21,254 nt of DNA from Methanobacteriaceae archaeon. Its GTDB lineage: Archaea > Methanobacteriota > Methanobacteria > Methanobacteriales > Methanobacteriaceae. Made by a program: the position numbers and the translations under genes. Numbering within the stretch: the stretch's first letter is position 1; the number at the start of each line of letters is the position of its first letter. The notes under the pieces were generated by a model. It searched no databases, was not told where the DNA came from, and saw only the letters and a program-made list of their open reading frames with translations. This document shows, piece by piece, positions 15,948 to 21,254 of the stretch. The stretch lies in contig WOYJ01000108.1 of assembly GCA_011620845.1 (NCBI GenBank), forward strand, positions 1 through 21,254. Reading direction: 5' to 3'.

Positions 15948-16170
15948 CTAAACCCACGATGTCTGCCAGTTCTATTATTTCCTTCAGGTCGGCTTTTTGG
16001 TAACTCCCAGCTTTTTATACTCTTTAACAGATCTCTTCTTCTTCAATTTATTAAAGACAGCCTCCTCCAAAAGTTCAATTTCCGGATGAGTTGTTCTCTC
16101 CATCTAACTCCAGTGCCTTTTTACGTATTTTCTCAAATAAGTCCTTGCTTATCAGCAGATCCCTTAACAT
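15925..16170 (-). pseudogene. Frameshifted remnant of a small basic/acidic helical protein gene
   Basis: From ATG 16170, preceded by GTGAT, one frame reads MLRDLLISKDLFEKIRKKAL and goes on to LELDGENN. After a one-base shift near 16088 it continues HPEIELLEEAVFNKLKKK and RSVKEYKKLGVT. After a second shift at an A-run near 15990 it continues KADLKEIIELADIVGLDVL and stops at 15925. The three pieces join into one smooth protein of about 80 residues rich in Lys, Glu and Leu. I do not recognise the family. Two lesions in so short a gene make it nonfunctional unless the sequence has errors in simple runs. Confidence 0.65.
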
Positions 16171-16210
16171 AACCATCACTATAATGAAATTAATTAAATA
16201 GAACTTCTAT

Positions 16211-16235
16211 TTTATAAACATTTTTATATTACCAA
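16211..16235 (+). promoter_or_regulatory. Promoter region of the aldo/keto reductase
   Basis: TTTATAAAC and a second TATA-like TTTTTATATTACC lie within 16211-16235, about 50-70 bases before the reductase start. The region 16171-16281 also carries the divergent promoter for the decayed gene and YkgJ. No palindromic operator is seen. Confidence 0.45.
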
Positions 16236-16281
16236 ATCTAAGTAAATAACCTTTAACCAAAACAAATTAGGAGTTTAAATT

Positions 16282-17454
16282 TTGCTATACAGAAAACTGG
16301 GAAAAACAGGCCAAAAGGTTTCCATACTGGGCTTTGGATGTATGAGACTCCCGGTAACCGATGGTAACCCTGAACATATAGATAAAAAACAGGCCAACGA
16401 AATGCTCCACTACTCCCTAGATCATGGTGTTAACCTCTTTGACACCGCCTATTCCTACCACAGCCCCTTCGCAACTCAAAGCGGGCAAAGCGAAATCTGG
16501 CTGGGAGATGCGCTGAAAGACGGTTGTCGGGAAGATGTATATGTATCCACCAAGCTGCCCAGCTGGCTCATCAAAAAGAAGGAAGACCTGAACTACTATT
16601 TGGATAAACAGCTTGAGAAACTCCAGACAGATTACATCGACTTCTACCATTTACACGGCCTGGGCCAGAATACATGGCCAAACCTAAAAAGCCATGATGT
16701 GTTAGAGTTCCTGGACTCTGCACTGGAGGAAGGTAAAATCAGATACGCAGGCTTTTCATTCCACGATAAACTAAAGCTCTTCAAGGAAATCGTGGACTCT
16801 TACAACTGGGACTTCTCCCTCATCCAGTACAATTACATGGACCAGGATTTCCAGGCAGGGAAGGAGGGACTCCATTACCTAACAGAGCGAAATATAGGAG
16901 TTATTACCATGGAACCCCTCCGAGGGGGTTGCCTCACCAACAACGTACCCCAGGATATTCTGGCCATATGGGATAAAGCCGAAACTAAAAGGAGCCTGGG
17001 TGAATGGGCCCTGCGTTTCCTTTGGGACCAGGAGGAAATCAACGTGGTTTTAAGTGGTGCAAGTACCCTGGAACAGGTTAAAGAGAATGTTAAGATTGCA
17101 GAAGAAGGCCTTGCGGGCAGCCTTACCAGTGATGAGAAAAACCTGATTGAAGAAGTTAGGGAAGCTTACAATGAAAGGGTGCATGCCATGTGCACCAAAT
17201 GCGGCTATTGCATGCCATGTCCTGTTGGTGTGGATATCCCCTTGAATTTAAGCCTTTTAAATGACTTATATGTTTACCAGAACATGGAAAAGCCACTGGG
17301 AAACTATACCTTCTTAACAGCTAAAAAAGAGAGTGCTACCTTCTGTACCGGGTGCGGTGAATGTGAAGAGAAGTGCACGCAGAAATTATCAATCCAGAAA
17401 CTTCTTAAGGAAGCATCGGATATCTTCGATAAAGAAATGAAAAAGAGAAAGTAA
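16282..17454 (+). CDS. Aldo/keto reductase with C-terminal two-cluster ferredoxin domain
   Basis: This 390-residue protein joins an aldo/keto reductase barrel (about 1-295) to an Fe-S tail. The barrel shows LGFGCMRLP, FDTAYSYHSP, STKLPSW and FYHLHGLG, which supply the usual Asp, Tyr, Lys and His. The tail has CTKCGYCMPCP (C304, C307, C310, C313) and CTGCGECEEKC (C355, C358, C361, C365), so electrons can move between NAD(P)H and ferredoxin-type partners. This architecture is common in anaerobes, but the substrate is usually unknown. The start is TTG 16282 (LYRKLGKTG), chosen because GGAG at 16270-16273 is well placed. It is convergent with pdxS. Confidence 0.88.
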   Translation: MLYRKLGKTGQKVSILGFGCMRLPVTDGNPEHIDKKQANEMLHYSLDHGVNLFDTAYSYHSPFATQSGQSEIWLGDALKDGCREDVYVSTKLPSWLIKKKEDLNYYLDKQLEKLQTDYIDFYHLHGLGQNTWPNLKSHDVLEFLDSALEEGKIRYAGFSFHDKLKLFKEIVDSYNWDFSLIQYNYMDQDFQAGKEGLHYLTERNIGVITMEPLRGGCLTNNVPQDILAIWDKAETKRSLGEWALRFLWDQEEINVVLSGASTLEQVKENVKIAEEGLAGSLTSDEKNLIEEVREAYNERVHAMCTKCGYCMPCPVGVDIPLNLSLLNDLYVYQNMEKPLGNYTFLTAKKESATFCTGCGECEEKCTQKLSIQKLLKEASDIFDKEMKKRK

Positions 17455-17466
17455 TTTAAAAAATGG

Positions 17467-17498
17467 AATAGTTAATTTAAAAAAAATAACTATTTTTT
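17467..17498. terminator. Hairpin terminator between convergent genes
   Basis: AATAGTTA (17467-17474) pairs with TAACTATT (17487-17494) and is followed by T residues to about 17498. A-runs in the loop give a T-run on the other strand. It sits between the ends of the aldo/keto reductase gene and pdxS and could end both transcripts. Confidence 0.6.
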
Positions 17499-17505
17499 AT
17501 CCAGT

Positions 17506-18384
17506 TTACCTGGTCTGCAGTATCTCATTTTCCGGTATCTGACCGATGTCCAGTCCAGGCATGGCTTTACCCAGGTCCCGGCTTACTTCGGCTATTACCT
17601 CTGGCTCATCGTAGTGATGGGTAGCTTCTACTATGGCTCTAGCCACGATCCCAGGGTTTTCGGACTTGAAAATTCCGGATCCTACAAAGACACCGTCAGC
17701 TCCAAGTTGCATCATGAGTGCGGCATCTGCTGGGGTGGCCACTCCACCAGCGGCGAAGTTTACCACGGGAAGTTTCTGGAGTTTAGCAGTTTCTTTAACC
17801 AGTTCAATTGGCGATTCTAATTCCCGGGCCACACTCCATAGTTCTTCTTCATCCTTGTTCCGGATTTCCCTTATGGTGCCCTGGATTCTCCTCATGTGTC
17901 TGACTGCTTCGACGATGTTACCAGTTCCAGCTTCACCTTTGGTCCTGATCATGGCTGCACCTTCATCTATACGACGTAATGCCTCACCCAGGTCACGGGC
18001 GCCGCATACGAATGGTATGGTGAACTGTTTTTTGTCTATATGATATCTTTCATCGGCAGGGGTGAGTACCTCACTTTCATCGATCATATCCACTCCCAGG
18101 GTCTCTAAAACCTGTGCTTCCACGAAATGGCCGATCCTTACCTTGGCCATCACCGGGATAGACACCGCATCAATTATCTCCGTCACCTTGGAAGGGTCAG
18201 CCATTCTGGCCACTCCGCCAGTAGCCCTTATATCTGCAGGGACTTTCTCCAGAGCCATAACTGATACTGCTCCTGATTCTTCTGCTATCACTGCCTGTTC
18301 AGCGTTTACTACATCCATGATCACTCCGCCCTTGGTCATCTTGGCGAAGCCTTTTTTTAATACTTCAGTTCCATGTAATACCAT
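17506..18384 (-). CDS. pdxS: Pyridoxal 5'-phosphate synthase, PdxS (lyase) subunit
   Basis: This 292-residue TIM-barrel enzyme makes PLP from ribose 5-phosphate, glyceraldehyde 3-phosphate and ammonia. It is very conserved here: VIMDVVNAEQA, PADIRATGGVARM, the ribose-binding K81 in VMAKVRIGH, RTKGEAGTGN with the second active lysine near 149, and NFAAGGVATPADAALMMQLGADGVFVGSG. Length is normal. The glutaminase partner PdxT is not in the window and must be elsewhere. ATG 18384 follows AGGAG. PLP is the cofactor of MetY and IscS encoded nearby. It lies 72 bases after the MOSC gene on the same strand. Confidence 0.97.
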   Translation of the reverse strand: MVLHGTEVLKKGFAKMTKGGVIMDVVNAEQAVIAEESGAVSVMALEKVPADIRATGGVARMADPSKVTEIIDAVSIPVMAKVRIGHFVEAQVLETLGVDMIDESEVLTPADERYHIDKKQFTIPFVCGARDLGEALRRIDEGAAMIRTKGEAGTGNIVEAVRHMRRIQGTIREIRNKDEEELWSVARELESPIELVKETAKLQKLPVVNFAAGGVATPADAALMMQLGADGVFVGSGIFKSENPGIVARAIVEATHHYDEPEVIAEVSRDLGKAMPGLDIGQIPENEILQTR

Positions 18385-18456
18385 TTTGTTATCTCCTACA
18401 ATATTTTATTACCTTCCAATGTTTTAATAACCTTCCGTGTGTTCATAAATGAAAAA

Positions 18457-18906
18457 TTAATTCTTTAGTACTTCTATTTTATCCCCTGCTTTGACTTCTC
18501 CACCCTTTATAACTCGGGCGAATATACCCTCAATGGGCATTACACATTTTCCCACTTCCCGGCCTATAGCACAGGGTTCGAGGCATTCTTTTCCAATCTG
18601 AGTGACCTCCAAAAGGATATCACCACCCACTGACAGCCGGGTGCCTACTGGAATTGAGGGGAGATCTATTCCCTTGGTGGTTATATTCTCTCCAAAATCG
18701 CCTGGATTCACATTCAGTCCAAGATCACGCATTTTACCTATACTTTCTATACTTAAAAGACTGATTTGCCGGTGAGTGTTGCTGTCACCATGCACATCAC
18801 CTATAATACCGAAGTTTTCCTTTAAAACTCCCTTATCTACGTTGATCTTTTTTTGATGCTTTACTTCACTTGTAGAAACTGCTATTACTTGTACAGAAGA
18901 ATTCAT
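18457..18906 (-). CDS. MOSC-domain protein
   Basis: This protein of about 149 residues is a stand-alone MOSC domain (molybdenum cofactor sulfurase C-terminal type). It shows GIIGDVHGDSNTHRQISLLS, GDFGENITTKGIDL, VGTRLSVGGDILLEVTQIGKEC, and the conserved cysteines in GKECLEPCAIG. Family members bind a molybdenum or tungsten pterin and are thought to carry or transfer sulfur. Next to a MoaD-like carrier and an E1-like enzyme this hints at pterin sulfuration, but no other pterin gene is visible. I chose ATG 18906 (MNSSVQVIAV) because GTGAT lies just before it; the open frame begins at GTG 18915. A TATA-like TTTTATAAG on the minus strand near 18970 may drive it. Confidence 0.85.
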   Translation of the reverse strand: MNSSVQVIAVSTSEVKHQKKINVDKGVLKENFGIIGDVHGDSNTHRQISLLSIESIGKMRDLGLNVNPGDFGENITTKGIDLPSIPVGTRLSVGGDILLEVTQIGKECLEPCAIGREVGKCVMPIEGIFARVIKGGEVKAGDKIEVLKN

Positions 18907-18990
18907 ATAAATCACTATTGAGTATAGTTTCTCTAAAAATAAAAATTTTTCTCTAATTATTTCTTATAAAAAAAAGTAAATGGAAAATTT

Positions 18991-19081
18991 TTATTTATAC
19001 CCATTTATCTTAGCTGACTTTCTATTTAGATCCATTTACCTTGGCCGACTTTTATTTAGATCCATTTATCTTAGCTGACTC
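18991..19081 (-). repeat. Triplicated 30-bp unit spanning the thi4 stop codon
   Basis: Three tandem copies lie at 19052-19081, 19022-19051 and 18991-19020 (with one extra base at 19021). The first encodes the last residues of Thi4 (SAKINGSK) and its stop. The second, in the same frame, would read KSAKVNGSK and stop. The third would read KSAKINGYK after the one-base shift. The end of the gene has thus been copied twice into its own 3' untranslated region. Confidence 0.9.
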
Positions 19082-19879
19082 TGACGCTTTTACCCCAATC
19101 TTGGTTTTTAATTTATCGAAAACCACTTCTGCAGCTTTTTCTCCTGATAAAAGCATTCCACCGAAGGTGGGACCCATCCTGGGACTTCCGTAGGTGGTGG
19201 CCACTGCCATTCCAGTTACGATTAGTCCCGGGTATACTTCCTGAGTGTTTTCTACCACTGCATCTTCTGATTTTTCCACCCACATACCCTTGAATCCTAC
19301 GGTGTCAACTAAACCTCTTTCCTCAAGGGATTTAACCACTACAGCATCGTGGCCTGTGGCGTCTATCACCAGTTTGGATTCTATGGCCACTGGGTCGACG
19401 CAGGTTATGGCCCTTGGAAGTGAGGATACGGGGGTCCAGTTTATGACCACTCCCCCCACTCTGTCTTCCCGGATTACTACGTCATCGAATTTGGTCATGT
19501 TTATAACTTTTGTCCCGGCATCAAGGGCACTGGCAATGAGTTTTGAACATGCGTGGGGTCCGTCTGCTACGTAGAGTCCGTCCTGGACTTTTTCATATGG
19601 GCAGCCTATCTCATCTAAGATCTTCTGACCTGGTTCCCTCACGGTGAGTTTGTTCATCAGGTAACCTCCTATCCAGAAACCCCCTCCCAAATAGTTGTTA
19701 CTTTCGATGATCAATGTTTTAACTCCTTTTTCGGCCAGTCTTTTAGCCGCGATAAGGCCGCTTGGACCAGCTCCGATTATTATTATGTCACTTTCTATAT
19801 AATCCAGGAATTCCTCTGCAAATCCTGATACTATGGCTTTAGTTACATCTTTTTCTGAGACTTTCGAAAATATCTCCAT
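19052..19879 (-). CDS. thi4: Thiamin thiazole synthase Thi4
   Basis: This 275-residue Rossmann-fold enzyme makes the thiazole half of thiamin. It has the dinucleotide loop IIIGAGPSGLIAAKRLAEKG (from residue 33), ESNNYLGGGFWIGG (59-72), ADGPHACSKL (105-114), the active-site loop AITCVDPVAIE (157-167), DATGHDAVV, and the C-terminal GSPRMGPTFGGMLLSGEKAAE. C160 lies where yeast Thi4 has its sacrificial cysteine and where, as I recall, the Methanocaldococcus enzyme has histidine, so the sulfur source may be the protein itself. The start ATG 19879 follows a strong AGGAGGT. The operator at 19910-19923 places it in the putative sulfur regulon. The 3' end is triplicated. Confidence 0.95.
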   Translation of the reverse strand: MEIFSKVSEKDVTKAIVSGFAEEFLDYIESDIIIIGAGPSGLIAAKRLAEKGVKTLIIESNNYLGGGFWIGGYLMNKLTVREPGQKILDEIGCPYEKVQDGLYVADGPHACSKLIASALDAGTKVINMTKFDDVVIREDRVGGVVINWTPVSSLPRAITCVDPVAIESKLVIDATGHDAVVVKSLEERGLVDTVGFKGMWVEKSEDAVVENTQEVYPGLIVTGMAVATTYGSPRMGPTFGGMLLSGEKAAEVVFDKLKTKIGVKASESAKINGSK

Positions 19880-19909
19880 GTTTTATACCTCCTTCACTAT
19901 ATTATTTTT

Positions 19910-19935
19910 TTAACAATTGTTAATTAATATTTCAA
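19910..19935 (-). promoter_or_regulatory. Promoter and palindromic operator of thi4
   Basis: On the minus strand a TATA-like AATATTAATTAA runs into the palindrome TTAACAATTGTTAA (14 bases, 19910-19923), 31 bases before the thi4 start. It sits in the 62-base gap after thiI, so thi4 has its own regulated promoter and does not depend only on readthrough from thiI. Confidence 0.7.
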
Positions 19936-19941
19936 AAAAAT

Positions 19942-21105
19942 TTATGAGTTTGCTTCCAGTGTCTTGAAAACTTTTTCAAGCTCTTCATTCAAGTTGAGTT
20001 TTTCACGTGTCTCGAGAACCTTTTCTAACACGGCATTGGTCTCTGGGTGTTTGGGTGCTGCAGAGCAGCCACTGTCTGGTAATATTGAAATTGAAAGTGT
20101 GCCTATCTTCTCGGCTATGTTCTGTATCTCTACCTTATCCAATCCTATCAGGGGGCTTAACACCGGCATATCTGTACAGTGTCGGGTGGCCAGGATGTTA
20201 GGTAATGTCTGGGATGCTACCTGACCCATACTGCTACCGTCAACGATGGCCAGGGCACCCTCTTTTTTGGCCAGTTTCTCAGCTAACTGGTACATTCCAC
20301 TTTTACACAGTACACAGGTCATCCGGGGCGGTCCTTCCTCCATGGATTTCTTCAGATATTCACCATAGTTAACGGTGTAGAAGTTCAATTTGGATCCAGA
20401 GGAATATTCTTTGAGTTTTTCAACTATTTTATTGATTTTTTCAAGCGACCCACCGGTGTAGGGGTAGTTGTTGAAGTGCAGGATGGTCACTGCGCAGCCC
20501 CTCTTCATCATTAGGAACGTGGCGACTGGAGAGTCCTGACCTCCTGATACCAGGGCCACCACTCTTCCCTGGGTTCCAATGGGTAATCCTCCCAGTCCCG
20601 GGATTTTTTCATGGAATATGTAGGTTTCATCATCCCTTACTTCTACAAATATCTTAAATTCCGGATTTGACAGGTCCACCGGTGCTCCGATCTCATCCAC
20701 CACCACTGCACCACAGTAAGCAGCCATTTCCTGACTGGTGAAGTCGTGTTCACCTACTCTACGGCAGCGGATGGCGAAGCTTTGTTCTGGGGAAAATTGT
20801 TCTTCCTGGACAAGTTCCTGGACGTAGCTCTGGAGTGTCTCCTTTATGGAATCATAATCCGTAGTTGTCTTTACTGTAGGACTGTAGGAAACCACTCCAA
20901 ATATCTTTCCCAAGGATTTCAGTGCTTCATCGTGGTTTTCTGGAAATAGGAATATCCTTCCCTGTTTTATGGTTATATCTCCCAGTATACTGTTTTTGAT
21001 GTTGGAAATGAGTTTTCTCTCGAATCTGCTTCTAACTCGGGGGCTTTTTATTCCTATCTCCCCATATCTTACTATGATGGGCCTTAGAGACGCTGGTTCA
21101 GTCAT
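19942..21105 (-). CDS. thiI: tRNA 4-thiouridine synthase ThiI (no rhodanese domain)
   Basis: This 387-residue protein adenylates uridine 8 of tRNA and inserts sulfur. It has an N-terminal ferredoxin-like/THUMP region (about 1-165), then a PP-loop ATPase domain with ALVSGGQDSP near 185. C264 and C267 form a CxxC (TCVLCKSGMYQ), and C347 lies in DSGCSAAPKHP. The C-terminal rhodanese domain of the E. coli protein is absent. In Methanococcus maripaludis ThiI, also rhodanese-less, the CxxC pair is the essential sulfur-handling site, and it is kept here. Sulfur may come from IscS or from sulfide. ATG 21105 follows AGGAG, with a TATA-like ATATAAAAAAC near 21139-21150. It is transcribed toward thi4. 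Confidence 0.95.
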   Translation of the reverse strand: MTEPASLRPIIVRYGEIGIKSPRVRSRFERKLISNIKNSILGDITIKQGRIFLFPENHDEALKSLGKIFGVVSYSPTVKTTTDYDSIKETLQSYVQELVQEEQFSPEQSFAIRCRRVGEHDFTSQEMAAYCGAVVVDEIGAPVDLSNPEFKIFVEVRDDETYIFHEKIPGLGGLPIGTQGRVVALVSGGQDSPVATFLMMKRGCAVTILHFNNYPYTGGSLEKINKIVEKLKEYSSGSKLNFYTVNYGEYLKKSMEEGPPRMTCVLCKSGMYQLAEKLAKKEGALAIVDGSSMGQVASQTLPNILATRHCTDMPVLSPLIGLDKVEIQNIAEKIGTLSISILPDSGCSAAPKHPETNAVLEKVLETREKLNLNEELEKVFKTLEANS

Positions 21106-21229
21106 TTTATACTCCTGATTTTAGAATTTGATTGTTGTTTTTTATATCTGCCGGGTTTTTTTTTATCATTTTCCCATTTCATGGTGTTTTTACTTTCCCC
21201 ATCAACTACATTAAATCAACTACTATTAA

Positions 21230-21254
21230 CACATAAATTTGAATTAACAATTGT
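21230..21254 (+). promoter_or_regulatory. Promoter and truncated palindromic operator for a gene beyond the right end
   Basis: ATAAATTT (about 21233-21240) is followed by TAACAATTGT (21245-21254), ten of the twelve palindrome bases before the window ends. The order box-then-palindrome matches the other sites on the plus strand. It is about 100 bases from the thiI TATA box, so it more likely serves a divergent plus-strand gene outside the window. Confidence 0.55.

Overview
The window comes from an archaeon, most likely a hydrogenotrophic methanogen of the Methanobacteriales (Methanobacterium-like). The sequence signs are an HdrA/HdrB/HdrC set, archaeal TATA boxes with GGAG/GGTGAT ribosome binding sites, a homoserine acetyltransferase fused to CBS domains, an archaeal Thi4 thiazole synthase, a rhodanese-less ThiI and AT-rich intergenic DNA. 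Genus is inferred, not proven.

Nearly every gene concerns the capture, activation or transfer of sulfur, or redox chemistry that could serve it. Layout from left to right: a MoaD/ThiS-like sulfur carrier ending in Gly-Gly and a cytosolic substrate-binding-protein-like gene (+); a heavily frameshifted pseudogene of a membrane-anchored protein (about 1391-2170); a minus-strand cluster thiF/moeB-like > hdrC > hdrB > hdrA (7288 to 2211); an Fe-S GMC-type flavin oxidoreductase (-); tRNA-Cys followed by cysS (-); plus-strand metY, metX-CBS, nifS/iscS and iscU; a YkgJ-type cysteine-cluster protein and a decayed small gene (-); an Fe-S aldo/keto reductase (+); and a minus-strand block thiI, thi4, MOSC-domain gene and pdxS.

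The strongest non-coding signal is a perfect palindrome, TAACAATTGTTA. It occurs four times complete and once cut by the right edge, always between genes and always next to a TATA-like box. It precedes the substrate-binding-like gene, the tRNA-Cys/cysS unit, metY, thi4, and a presumed plus-strand gene beyond the right end. This looks like the operator of an undescribed sulfur or cysteine regulon that includes a tRNA gene.

The most system-like protein set is the Hdr paralogue with its E1-like and MoaD-like genes. HdrA carries a C-terminal MvhD-like domain that has lost all its cluster cysteines, and HdrB lacks one cysteine of its second CCG motif. I infer a redox module coupled to a ubiquitin-like sulfur carrier, perhaps feeding MetY-dependent homocysteine synthesis; the function is not shown by the sequence. 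Thi4 has a cysteine (Cys160) where the Methanocaldococcus-type enzyme, as I recall it, has histidine. The 3' end of thi4 is triplicated, and the tRNA-Cys gene reads C rather than the usual T at the discriminator position.
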